Shown: positions 1-11,060 of the stretch, one piece after another
Layout: every line of letters begins with the position of its first letter
Position numbering within the stretch: position 1 is the stretch's first letter
NCBI GenBank assembly: GCA_023438885.1
Contig: JAEXPS010000025.1
Span: forward strand, 1-37,188
Direction: 5' to 3'
Source of the DNA: Actinomycetes bacterium
Lineage (GTDB): Bacteria > Actinomycetota > Actinomycetes > Actinomycetales > Cellulomonadaceae
DNA: 37,188 nt
Translations under genes and position numbers: made by a program
Notes under the pieces: generated by a model
What the model was told of the DNA's origin: nothing
The model's input: only the letters and a program-made list of their open reading frames with translations
Database searches by the model: none

Positions 1-34
1 GAACGGAGGTCGCCCGGGCGTCGTCGGCACGCCG

Positions 35-1429
35 CTACAGGTTGGCGATGATCTCCTCGACCTTCGCCTTCGCGTCGCCGAAGAGCATCGCGCTGTTCTC
101 GCGGTAGAAGAGCGGGTTCTGCACGCCGGCGTAGCCGGTGGCCATCGACCGCTTGAACACGATGACCTGGCCGGCCTTCCACACCTCGAGCACCGGCATG
201 CCGGCGATCGGCGAGCCCGGGTCCTCCATGGCGGCCGGGTTCACCGTGTCGTTGGCGCCGATGACGAGGACCACGTCGGTCTCCGGGAAGTCCTCGTTGA
301 TCTCGTCCATCTCGAGGACCACGTCGTACGGCACCTTCGCCTCGGCGAGCAGCACGTTCATGTGCCCGGGCAGCCGGCCGGCCACCGGGTGCACGCCGAA
401 CCGCACGTGCACGCCCTGCGCCCGTAGCCGCTCGGTCAGCTCCGCGACCGGGTACTGCGCCTTGGCGACGGCCATGCCGTACCCCGGCGCGATGACGACG
501 TTGTGGGCATCCTTCAGCAACTCCGCGACCTCCGCGGCGCTGACCTCCCGGTGCTCGCCGCCGACTTCCGCCGCCACCTTGCCGCCCTCGGTGCCGAAGC
601 CGCCGAGGATCACGGAGATGAACTTGCGGTTCATCGCCTTGCACATGAGGTAGCTGAGGATCGCACCGGAGGAGCCGACGAGGGACCCGGTGACGATGAG
701 CAGGTTGTTGCCGAGCATGAAGCCCGCTGCGGCAGCCGCCCACCCGGAGTACGAGTTCAGCATCGAGACGACGACCGGCATGTCGCCGCCGCCGATCGCC
801 GCCACCAGGTGCAGGCCCAGCAGCAGCGCGACCACGGTCATCAGCAGCAGCGGCCAGATCGACGGCGAGGCGACGAACCACCCGAGCAGCCCGGCGGAGA
901 CCACGAGCGCGCCGAGGTTGAGCCAGTTGCGGCCCGGCAGCGTCAGCGGGCTGGACTTGATCCGCGCCGAGAGCTTGAGGAACGCGATGACCGACCCGGT
1001 GAACGTCACCGCACCGATCAGCACGCCGAGGAACACCTCGACCAGGTGGGCGGTGTCGGCCGTCTCCTCCGTGAGGTAGGAGTTGTAGCCGATGATGACG
1101 GCCGCGGCGCCGACGAAGCTGTGCAGGATGGCGATCAGCTCGGGCATCTGCGTCATCTCGACCGTGCGCGCCCGCCAGGTGCCGACCATCGCTCCGACGA
1201 GGAGCACCAGGACGATGAGCATCGCGGTGACCCACGCGGGGCGCGCGGACTCGTCGAGCGCCAGGACGATCGTGGCGAGGATCGCGATCCCCATGCCGAT
1301 CATCCCGAGGACGTTCCCGCGCCGGGCGGTCTCCTGCTTGGACAGGCCTGCCAGCGACAGGATGAACAGCACGGCCGCCACGAGGTAGGCGGACTGCGCC
1401 ATCGTGGTGAGGTTCACCGGTTCACGCAC
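35..1429 (-). CDS. pntB: NAD(P) transhydrogenase beta subunit PntB
   Basis: Beta subunit of the proton-translocating NAD(P)+ transhydrogenase, which transfers hydride between NADH and NADP+ in exchange for proton movement across the cytoplasmic membrane. The 464-aa product has about nine hydrophobic segments in its first 270 residues. A C-terminal NADP(H)-binding domain III follows, with the family motif VIAPGYGMAVAKAQYPVAEL and, further on, VLVIGANDTVNPAA. Length is normal for the family. It lies directly downstream of pntA and overlaps it by 8 bases, so the two are surely co-translated. The GTG at 1429 has GGAAGG four bases upstream. Alternative in-frame starts are GTG at 1417 and ATG at 1402. 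Family identity is very secure; only the start is uncertain. Confidence 0.96.
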   Translation of the reverse strand: MREPVNLTTMAQSAYLVAAVLFILSLAGLSKQETARRGNVLGMIGMGIAILATIVLALDESARPAWVTAMLIVLVLLVGAMVGTWRARTVEMTQMPELIAILHSFVGAAAVIIGYNSYLTEETADTAHLVEVFLGVLIGAVTFTGSVIAFLKLSARIKSSPLTLPGRNWLNLGALVVSAGLLGWFVASPSIWPLLLMTVVALLLGLHLVAAIGGGDMPVVVSMLNSYSGWAAAAAGFMLGNNLLIVTGSLVGSSGAILSYLMCKAMNRKFISVILGGFGTEGGKVAAEVGGEHREVSAAEVAELLKDAHNVVIAPGYGMAVAKAQYPVAELTERLRAQGVHVRFGVHPVAGRLPGHMNVLLAEAKVPYDVVLEMDEINEDFPETDVVLVIGANDTVNPAAMEDPGSPIAGMPVLEVWKAGQVIVFKRSMATGYAGVQNPLFYRENSAMLFGDAKAKVEEIIANL

Positions 1430-2984
1430 CCTTCCGGAACATGCCGAGCATCCGGTACGTGACCAGGAAGCCTCCGAAGACGTTGATGCTGGCGATGGCC
1501 GCGGAGATCACCGCGAGCACCGTCACCAGCAGGTTGTCCGAGCCGATCTGCAGCAGCGAGCCGACGAGGATGATCCCGGAGATCGCGTTCGTCTGGCTCA
1601 TCAGCGGCGTGTGCAACGAGTGGCTGACGTTCGAGATGACGTAGTAGCCCACCACCACCGCGAGCACGAACACCGTGAACGTCGCGATGAACGCCGAGTT
1701 CGTGAACGCGAGCGCGACGGCCAGCACCACGCCGGCGGCCACCATCATCAGGTTGTTGCGCTGGGCCTTCGCGGCCTTCGCGGCCTTCGCCGCTGCCTCG
1801 TCGGCCGCCTTCTGCTCCGGGCTGGGGCCCGACGAAGCCGCAGCCGCGGGCGCCGCGGACACGGAGATCTGCGGCGGCGGCCACATGATCTCGCCGCCCT
1901 TGCTGACCGTCATGCCGCGCTGCACCGGGTCGTCGAGGTCGAGCACCAGCTGCCCGTCCTTGCCCGGGGTGAGCAGCTTCATCAGGTTGACGACGTTGGT
2001 GCCGAACAGCTGCGAAGAGTGCTGCGGCATGCGGCTGGTCAGGTCGGTGTAGCCGATGATCGTCACGCCGTTGTCGGTGACGATCTTCTGGCCGGGCACC
2101 GTCAGCTCGCAGTTGCCGCCGCCGGTGGCCGCCAGGTCGACGATCACCGAGCCGGGCTTCATGTTCGCCACCATCTCGGCCGTGATGGTGCGCACGGCCT
2201 TGCCGCGCACCAGCGCGGTGGTGATGACGATGTCGGCCTTGCTCGACTCCTCCGCGTAGAGGGCGAGGGTCGCCTTCTCCTGCGCGTCGGAGAGCGCGGC
2301 GGCGTACCCGGTCGCGGACTTCTCCTGCATCGCGTCGGCCGAGGCCTGCACGAACTTCGCGCCCATCGACTCGACCTGCTCGCCCGCCTCCGGGCGCACG
2401 TCGAAGCCGCGCACCTGGGCACCGAGGGAGGCCGCCGCGCCGATCGCCGCGAGGCCGGCGACACCGGCCCCGATGACGAACACCGTTGCGGGCGGGGTCT
2501 TGCCGGCGGCGGTGACCTGGCCGGTGAACATGCCGCCGTACTCCTCGGCAGCCTCGATCACCGCGCGGTAGCCGGCGACGTTCGACATGCTCGAGAGCAC
2601 GTCGAGCGCCTGTGCGCGCGAGATGCGGGGCACCGCGTCGAGGGCCAGCGCCGTGACTCCCCGGGCCGCGAGGGCCTCGACGAGGTCGGGGCGCGAGTGC
2701 GGGGCTAGCTGCGCGACGAGGGTGGCACCCTCGCGCAGCCGGGCGACGTCCGCCTCGCCGGGGGCGTTGACGCAGGTGACGATGTCCGCGCCCCACGCGG
2801 CGGCCGCGTCGCCGAGCGTCGCGCCCTCCGCCTCGAACGCCTCGTCACTGATGGTGGCGCCGCGACCCGCGCCTCGCTCGACCACCACGTCGTAGCCGAG
2901 CTTGCGCAGCTGCGCGACCGTCTTGGGCGTCGCGGCGACCAGCCGCTCACCCGGACGTGTCTCCTGGGGAATGCCGATGAGCAT
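1422..2984 (-). CDS. pntA: NAD(P) transhydrogenase alpha subunit PntA (fused form)
   Basis: Alpha subunit of the proton-pumping transhydrogenase: the NAD(H)-binding domain I plus part of the membrane domain. The N-terminus MLIGIPQETRPGERLVAATP is the alanine dehydrogenase/PNT fold. A Rossmann motif, VIGAGVAGLAAIGAA, lies near residue 170, and DLAATGGGNCELT follows. An Ala/Lys-rich linker (around residues 390-420) leads to about four membrane helices at the C-terminus. The 520-aa length matches the single-chain E. coli-type alpha subunit rather than the split PntAA/PntAB form common in bacteria. The start at 2984 is preceded by AAGAGGAG at a good distance. An open frame continues upstream to 3089, but those residues do not match the family. 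It heads the pntAB unit. Confidence 0.96.
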   Translation of the reverse strand: MLIGIPQETRPGERLVAATPKTVAQLRKLGYDVVVERGAGRGATISDEAFEAEGATLGDAAAAWGADIVTCVNAPGEADVARLREGATLVAQLAPHSRPDLVEALAARGVTALALDAVPRISRAQALDVLSSMSNVAGYRAVIEAAEEYGGMFTGQVTAAGKTPPATVFVIGAGVAGLAAIGAAASLGAQVRGFDVRPEAGEQVESMGAKFVQASADAMQEKSATGYAAALSDAQEKATLALYAEESSKADIVITTALVRGKAVRTITAEMVANMKPGSVIVDLAATGGGNCELTVPGQKIVTDNGVTIIGYTDLTSRMPQHSSQLFGTNVVNLMKLLTPGKDGQLVLDLDDPVQRGMTVSKGGEIMWPPPQISVSAAPAAAASSGPSPEQKAADEAAAKAAKAAKAQRNNLMMVAAGVVLAVALAFTNSAFIATFTVFVLAVVVGYYVISNVSHSLHTPLMSQTNAISGIILVGSLLQIGSDNLLVTVLAVISAAIASINVFGGFLVTYRMLGMFRKGA

Positions 2985-3183
2985 CAAGAACTCCTCTTGG
3001 TGGTGCAGACGCACCGGGCTGATGGCCGGGCTTGTCAGGGCGTCACTGCCCCGGGCTGGCCGGCCACGGAACAGCGTGGCCGTTGCCAATCCGTGGGATG
3101 ACGGACTTAAGGCCCAGTCTGTCGGACGTTAGGCCCATGTCGTGCGTGCCGCACGGACCGTGGACTCCCCGCGAGGCGGGACC
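2985..3183 (-). promoter_or_regulatory. Leader/promoter region of pntAB with hairpins and a direct repeat
   Basis: This is the 199-bp gap between the mazG stop and the pntA start. Two short inverted repeats are visible: GGCCACG with CGTGGCC (3062-3081, 6-nt loop) and TCCGT with ACGGA (3090-3105). Further upstream is a direct repeat, TTAAGGCCCA at 3107-3116 and TTAGGCCCA at 3129-3137, spaced about two helical turns. A CCCGC/GCGGG hairpin near 3170 just after mazG has no T-tract. No convincing -35/-10 pair was found. A promoter is inferred from gene layout; the repeats are seen directly. Confidence 0.35.
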
Positions 3184-4083
3184 TTAGTGACGGTTTTCAC
3201 GAGGCGTGGCGCTGGGCGTCCCGTCGGGGCCGGCCTCCTGCGCGCGCAGAGCGGCTTCGAGCGCGGCCACGGCCCGGCGCAGCTCGCCCTCGGCATCGAG
3301 CCCCTCGTCGTGCGCCCGCAACGCCAAGGCAAGCAGCTCCCGCCCCAGATCTCCCGGCGCAGACACGCCCCCGCCCCCTTCCCCAGCGTCCGAGGAAGTG
3401 GTCGCTAGAGCCACCACATCGTCGGACGCAACGGGGCTGCTGGACGCTGCGTCCGAGGAAGTGGTCGCTAGAACCACCACTTCCTCGGACGTTGCGGTGG
3501 CCGGGGCTGGTGTTGCGGTGGCCGGGGCTGGTGGCGCGGTGGCCGGGGCTGGTGGCGCGGTGGCCGGGGCCGGTGGCGCGGTGGCCGTGGCGGCGGCTGG
3601 GACGTCGAGGCCGGCGCGGGTCGCGCGGGCGGCGATCTTCTGGGCGCGCGCCAAAGCCGGCAGCGAGGCCGGGACGCCGTCCAGCGCCGACTCGCGGCCC
3701 TTCTCGACCTTCTTGATGCGGTCCCACTGGACGTGCGAGTCGGCGGGGGCGACCGCGTCGGTGAACACGTGCGGGTGCCGGCGCACCAGCTTGGCCGCGA
3801 CGTCGCGCGCCACGTCGTCGATGCCGAACGGGTCGTCGGCGTGCTCCTGCGCCACGCGGGCGTGGAACACCACCTGGAGCAGCACGTCCCCGAGCTCCTC
3901 GCGGAGCCCGGCGCGGTCGTCCGCGTCGACGGCCTCGGCGAGCTCGTGGGCCTCCTCGAGCAGGAACGGCACCAGCGACGCGTGCGTCTGCTGGGCGTCC
4001 CAGCTGCACCCACCCGGGGAGCGCAGCCGGTCCATCACCGCGACGAGCTCGCGGAGTGGGTCCACCGGCCCGTGCTGCGTCAC
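3184..4083 (-). CDS. mazG: MazG nucleoside triphosphate pyrophosphohydrolase
   Basis: MazG hydrolyses (d)NTPs to monophosphate and pyrophosphate and helps clear aberrant nucleotides. Residues from about 6 to 165 form a typical MazG domain: LREELGDVLLQVVFHARVAQ carries the metal-binding EExxD-type helix, and WDAQQTHASLVPFLLEEAHE carries the first acidic helix. The 299-aa length is usual, but the second half is odd. Around residues 165-232 are about four copies of the heptad ATAPPAP and two related stretches, SEEVVVLATTSSDA and SDDVVALATTSSDA, each encoded by a 42-bp palindrome. Only then does a MazG-like C-terminal helix return (LGRELLALALRAHDEGLDAE). The GTG at 4083 overlaps the stop of the upstream lipoprotein gene (GTGA), which fixes the start and implies coupling. 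Confidence 0.9.
   Translation of the reverse strand: MTQHGPVDPLRELVAVMDRLRSPGGCSWDAQQTHASLVPFLLEEAHELAEAVDADDRAGLREELGDVLLQVVFHARVAQEHADDPFGIDDVARDVAAKLVRRHPHVFTDAVAPADSHVQWDRIKKVEKGRESALDGVPASLPALARAQKIAARATRAGLDVPAAATATAPPAPATAPPAPATAPPAPATATPAPATATSEEVVVLATTSSDAASSSPVASDDVVALATTSSDAGEGGGGVSAPGDLGRELLALALRAHDEGLDAEGELRRAVAALEAALRAQEAGPDGTPSATPRENRH
3387..3428. repeat. 42-bp palindromic element, copy 1 (inside mazG)
   Basis: Left arm CGTCCGAGGAAGTGGT (3387-3402), a 10-nt centre (3403-3412) and a right arm at 3413-3428 that matches the left arm's reverse complement at 14 of 16 positions. The element is exactly 14 codons long, and mazG reads through it in frame as SDDVVALATTSSDA. The left arm is identical to that of copy 2, which starts 63 bp away. 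Confidence 0.85.
3450..3491. repeat. 42-bp palindromic element, copy 2 (inside mazG)
   Basis: Left arm CGTCCGAGGAAGTGGT (3450-3465), centre CGCTAGAACC (3466-3475) and right arm ACCACTTCCTCGGACG (3476-3491). The arms are a perfect 16-bp inverted repeat. mazG reads it in frame as SEEVVVLATTSSDA. It abuts the 21-bp tandem repeat that begins at 3491. Confidence 0.88.
3491..3589. repeat. 21-bp tandem repeat in mazG (about 4.5 copies)
   Basis: Units of 21 bp at 3491-3511, 3512-3532, 3533-3553 and 3554-3574, then a partial unit to about 3589. Each contains GCGGTGGCCGGGGC on the plus strand. On the coding strand each unit encodes the heptad ATAPPAP or ATATPAP, so the array is a Pro/Ala linker. Units differ at only one to three bases, which suggests recent slippage. 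Confidence 0.9.
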
Positions 4084-4607
4084 TGCGCCGCGGAGGAGAC
4101 GACCCAGGCCGGCGGGACGGGGTCGACCACAGAGCCCTGCTCGAACGTGCCGAACCTCGGGTTGACCTGCACGTCCTGCTGCTCCATCCGCTGGCTGAAC
4201 TCGTCGACGATCGGCTGCGGGTCGTCGATGGCGTTGACCTTGTCGGCCGCCGCCAGGTAGCGGCCGATGGCGATCGTCGCGGGGCTGAACGCCTCCGGGG
4301 CATCGACACCGGCGCTGGCGAAGCTCGCCCGCAGCGTCGCCTCGCCGTCCTCGTCGGACACCCCCACGCCATGCTGCGAGGCGGCCGCGATGAGAGCGGG
4401 CTCGCTGATGAGCGTGGCGAGCACACCCTGCACGCTCGCGGTGGTGTAGACGGGCTTGAGCTCGGCGAGGGCCGTCGCGACGTCCGACGAGGCGATCGCA
4501 CGCCCGTCCACCACGGCCGCCGCGCCCGGGCGTCCCGAGCAACCGGCCAGCACGCCGACCACCGTCAGCGCCACCGCCGCAGCCGCCACGATCCGGTGCT
4601 TGCTCAC
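4080..4607 (-). CDS. SurA N-terminal-domain lipoprotein
   Basis: A predicted lipoprotein of 175 aa. The N-terminus has Lys/His/Arg, a hydrophobic core (AAAAVALTVVGVL) and a lipobox ending LAGC with the lipidated Cys at about residue 23, so it should be anchored on the outer face of the membrane. The rest resembles the SurA-type chaperone helical domain (IASSDVATALAELKPV and a following pairing of helices). No peptidyl-prolyl isomerase domain is present, so this is a short chaperone-like form. The GTG start at 4607 has GGAGG four to five bases upstream. It lies between mfd and mazG and overlaps the mazG start by four bases. Lipoprotein status is secure; the folding-chaperone role is inferred from the family only. 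Confidence 0.8.
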   Translation of the reverse strand: MSKHRIVAAAAVALTVVGVLAGCSGRPGAAAVVDGRAIASSDVATALAELKPVYTTASVQGVLATLISEPALIAAASQHGVGVSDEDGEATLRASFASAGVDAPEAFSPATIAIGRYLAAADKVNAIDDPQPIVDEFSQRMEQQDVQVNPRFGTFEQGSVVDPVPPAWVVSSAAQ

Positions 4608-4698
4608 AGGTCCTCCCTCAGGGCCGTCCGGGCGCCGTGGTGCTCCAGCGGGTCCGGGCGTGCGTGTCGCGATCTGCCGGACATCGTAGGACCTCGCG

Positions 4699-8379
<3,681 letters not shown>

Positions 8380-8413
8380 GCGGGTTCGGGGCATCCTTGG
8401 TGACGGCACGACG

Positions 8414-8448
8414 AAAACCCCACAACTCGTCGGAGTAGGGGGTGGGGT
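8414..8448 (-). terminator. Intrinsic terminator after the acetyltransferase gene
   Basis: Read on the minus strand, ACCCCAC pairs with GTGGGGT, with an inner ACTC/GAGT pairing around the loop CGAC, and a run of T residues follows directly. It starts about 25 bases after the stop of the gene at 8473-8970 and lies before mfd. It would separate EPS-locus transcription from mfd. Confidence 0.65.
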
Positions 8449-8472
8449 CAGTCTACGAGCGGGCGCCGACGC

Positions 8473-8970
8473 TCAGACGGCCGCGTCACGAGGGGGCAGG
8501 ATCCGGGCAGGGTTGCCCACGGCGGTCGCTCCTGCTGGGACGTCCTTGGTCACCACGGCACCCGCTCCGATCCGGGCACCGTCGCCGATGGTGACGCCTC
8601 CGATGACGATGCAGCTGGCCCCGAGCTCGACCCGGTTGCCGATCACGGGGCACGGGCCACCGGGCCGCGCGTTCCCCAGCGTGACGCCCTGACGGATCGA
8701 GACGTCGTCGCCGATCACCGTCGCGTCGTTGATGACGATCCCCGCACCGTGGTACACCCGCAGCCGCCGGCCGATCACCGTGCGCCACGGGATCTCGACG
8801 GAGAGGAACCACTCGACGACCAGGCGGTAGACGAGCCCCACCGGGATGGCCCACGGCCGCGGCGCGCGGTCGAGCGGAACCCGGACGGCATGCGCCAGCC
8901 GGTAGGCGACCACGACGAACTGGCCCTTGGCCTGGCCGCGGTTGGCCGCGACATCCTCGCGCAGTCTCAC
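8473..8970 (-). CDS. Hexapeptide-repeat O-acetyltransferase (serine acetyltransferase-like)
   Basis: A 165-aa left-handed beta-helix acyltransferase. Imperfect hexapeptides run from about residue 75 to 155 (GAGIVINDATVIGDDVSIRQ, GVTIGDGARIGAGAVV), ending in the family tail VPAGATAVGNPARI. The pattern GIVINDATVIGDDVSIRQGVTLG is very close to CysE, but the protein is shorter than usual CysE and lacks most of its N-terminal helical domain. Its position at the edge of a polysaccharide locus suggests it acetylates a sugar of the repeat unit rather than serine. The GTG start at 8970 has a G-rich stretch a few bases upstream. Transferase fold: secure. Substrate: inferred. Confidence 0.82.
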   Translation of the reverse strand: MRLREDVAANRGQAKGQFVVVAYRLAHAVRVPLDRAPRPWAIPVGLVYRLVVEWFLSVEIPWRTVIGRRLRVYHGAGIVINDATVIGDDVSIRQGVTLGNARPGGPCPVIGNRVELGASCIVIGGVTIGDGARIGAGAVVTKDVPAGATAVGNPARILPPRDAAV

Positions 8971-9162
8971 TGGACCCCCTCATCTGGACCGGACCAGAGG
9001 TACACCCGCGCCGTGCCGTGCCGCGAGGCCTCGCGCACGTCCGCGGCCATTTCACCCCGACCGGCGGGCGCGGCCCGGGAGGGCCCACCGTACGATGAGG
9101 AGTCCCGAACGTCACATTCCATGCGCAACTGCGCGATTCGGACGGAGAGGAACCCCCGGCAC
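8971..9162. promoter_or_regulatory. Divergent intergenic region, acetyltransferase / Wzz-like gene
   Basis: A 192-bp gap between two divergently transcribed genes, so it should hold promoters in both directions. On the plus strand TACGAT (9091-9096) could serve as a -10 box, but no good -35 is visible. GGAGAGG at 9144-9150 is the ribosome-binding site for the GTG at 9163. No large inverted repeat was noticed. Confidence 0.35.
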
Positions 9163-10611
9163 GTGACCCGTGAGTCGACAACGCGATCCCTCCACTTCGG
9201 GGAGTTCGGCGTACGGGTGCTCCGCCGGTGGCCGACGTTCCTCGCGGGATTTCTCATCACCGTGGCACTGGCCGTCATGGCCAGCACGCAGGTGCCGAAG
9301 CTCTACACGGCCACCACGACTCTCGTCGTCTCACCGATCGTGGCGAACCCCTCGGCGGGCGCCTCGGCACAGGGGACCATCAACATCAACACCGAGCGCG
9401 AGATCCTCGGCTCGAACGAGGTGGCGCGGCTCGCCGCCGAGCAGCTCGGTGTCCCGTTCACGGGCAGCTCGGCGCTGCTGACACAGACGGACGTCGCCGC
9501 GCCGAGCGGCTCGCAGGTGCTGCAGGTGTCGGTGTCGGCATCCGACCCGGAGGATGCCGCGCGCTACTCCGCCGCGATGGCAAACGCATATCTGGAGTTC
9601 CGGCGCCAAGGCGCCCAGCAGCTCGCCGCCGCCTACCTCGCGGCGATCGACGAGCAGATCGAGCAACTGACGGCCAGCGGGGACAGCTCCAACGCCACGT
9701 TGGCCGCACTGGCGGACCTGAGGGACCAGCGGCGCTCGCTCGAGCTGCTCGGCTCCGAACCGGGGCGCATCGTCGGGCAGGCGATCCCGCCCTCGAACCC
9801 GTCGTCGCTCGGACTCAAGCAGTTCCTCGCCGCAGGCCTCGTCGGCGGTCTGCTGGTCGGGCTCGGCCTGGTGCTGCTGCGCGACCGGCTCGACCGGCAC
9901 GTGCGGTACCCGTCGCGGTTGGCCGACGCCACCGACAGCCAGCCGAGCGTGGTGCACGGCGCGAAGGATGCCGAGGCAGTCCGCTGGCTCGTCCGGGAGA
10001 TCGACCTGGCCGCGCCGCAGGGTGAGGCCGCACGCCTCGTCGGGCTCGCCGCCCTCCGTGTGGCAAGCGCACCCCTGCGCGAGGCGCTGACCGCGGCGCT
10101 CACGAACAGTGAGGAGCGGGTCGTCGTCGACGGGGCGGACCTCTCCCCCGCCGAGGTCGACCGCGGCTGGCCATCGACTGACCAGCTCACGGCATGGGCC
10201 GGACGCACCGTGCTGGTCGACCTCGGCGACGTCCACTCGCCGACGTCGTTCGCCCGGCTCACGGCAGCCTGCGACGTGCTGCTCGTGGCCGTCGCACCCC
10301 GAGCGCGGCTCGCCGAGGTACGTCGCACCTGGTCCGTGGCGGCCGAGGTCGGCACTCGAACGTTGGCCGCCTTCGTGACGTCCCACTCCGGGGACCACGC
10401 GACGGCCCCGGCGACCCATGGCTCGCACGAGCCCGCTGCGGAGCCCCGGGCGACGACGGACCGCGTCGAGACCGACGAGCCCGAGGATCCCGAAGGGACC
10501 TCCCTCGTCGACGAGGTCACCGTTCCGGACGAGGCAGCCCCGGCCGCCAGGGTGGGTGCGGCGTCCAGCAAGCGCGCGACGGTTCCGGGCCCCCGGCCTC
10601 CCGCGACGTGA
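9163..10611 (+). CDS. Wzz-type polysaccharide co-polymerase with degenerate BY-kinase-like tail
   Basis: A chain-length determinant family membrane protein of 482 aa. The first membrane helix is at about residues 26-41 (FLAGFLITVALAVMAS), followed by the Wzz motif around VPKLYTATTTLVVSP. The large external domain contains the usual helical part with SDPEDAARYSAAMANAYLEF. The second helix is at about 221-240 (AAGLVGGLLVGLGLVLL). A cytoplasmic part of about 240 residues resembles the ATPase fold of bacterial tyrosine kinases (VLVDLGD, then CDVLLVAVAPRARLAEVRRT). I see no Walker A GxxxxGKS/T motif and no tyrosine cluster at the C-terminus. It overlaps the next gene by GTGA. The GTG start was chosen because of its ribosome-binding site; an in-frame ATG at 9121 is possible. 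Confidence 0.85.
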   Translation: MTRESTTRSLHFGEFGVRVLRRWPTFLAGFLITVALAVMASTQVPKLYTATTTLVVSPIVANPSAGASAQGTININTEREILGSNEVARLAAEQLGVPFTGSSALLTQTDVAAPSGSQVLQVSVSASDPEDAARYSAAMANAYLEFRRQGAQQLAAAYLAAIDEQIEQLTASGDSSNATLAALADLRDQRRSLELLGSEPGRIVGQAIPPSNPSSLGLKQFLAAGLVGGLLVGLGLVLLRDRLDRHVRYPSRLADATDSQPSVVHGAKDAEAVRWLVREIDLAAPQGEAARLVGLAALRVASAPLREALTAALTNSEERVVVDGADLSPAEVDRGWPSTDQLTAWAGRTVLVDLGDVHSPTSFARLTAACDVLLVAVAPRARLAEVRRTWSVAAEVGTRTLAAFVTSHSGDHATAPATHGSHEPAAEPRATTDRVETDEPEDPEGTSLVDEVTVPDEAAPAARVGAASSKRATVPGPRPPAT

Positions 10612-11060
10612 CGACGATCCTGTTCGTGGCCTCGACCGGTGGCCACCTGGCGCAGCTCGTGTCGCTGCGCGACTGGTGGTCGCAGCATCCTCGCCACTGG
10701 GTGACGTTCGACAAGCCTGACGCGCGGTCCGCCCTGGTGGGCGAGGACGTCACCTGGGCCTTCCACCCCACCACCCGCAACATCCCGAACGCGCTGCGGA
10801 ACGCCGCGCTCGCAGTCCGGGTGCTCCGGCGGTTGCGGCCCGACGTGGTGGTGTCCACGGGCGCCGGCGTCAGCCTGCCGTTCTTCGTCGTCGCGCGGGT
10901 GCTACGCATCCGGACCGTGTATCTCGAGGTGTACGACCGGATCTCCAGCCGCACGCTGACCGGCCGCCTCTCGTACCCGATCTCGGACGCGTTCTGCGTC
11001 CAGTGGCCGGCCCAGCAGGCGCTCTACCCGGGTGCCGCCGTGATCGGGCAGGCACTATGA
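10608..11060 (+). CDS. Alg14/PssD-like glycosyltransferase subunit
   Basis: A 150-aa protein equivalent to the N-terminal half of a GT-B glycosyltransferase of the MurG/Alg13-Alg14 type. The N-terminus ILFVASTGGHLAQLVSLRDW carries the conserved GGH loop. RLRPDVVVSTGAGVSLPFFV is the typical second motif, and VYLEVYDRIS follows. In this family the Alg14-like subunit binds the membrane and acceptor and recruits the catalytic Alg13-like subunit. The following gene overlaps by ATGA and encodes that partner. The GTG start sits on the stop of the Wzz-like gene. The transferred sugar is not shown by the sequence; GlcNAc or a glucuronic acid type donor are known for relatives. Confidence 0.85.
   Translation: MTTILFVASTGGHLAQLVSLRDWWSQHPRHWVTFDKPDARSALVGEDVTWAFHPTTRNIPNALRNAALAVRVLRRLRPDVVVSTGAGVSLPFFVVARVLRIRTVYLEVYDRISSRTLTGRLSYPISDAFCVQWPAQQALYPGAAVIGQAL

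Noticed and set aside
3387..3600. Frameshift or pseudogene in mazG
   Set aside because: Both palindromes (42 bp) and tandem units (21 bp) keep the frame, and a MazG-like C-terminal helix resumes after them.
8473..8970. Cysteine biosynthesis serine acetyltransferase (cysE)
   Set aside because: The motif is CysE-like, but the protein is short, lacks most of the N-terminal domain, has no cysK neighbour and lies in an EPS locus.
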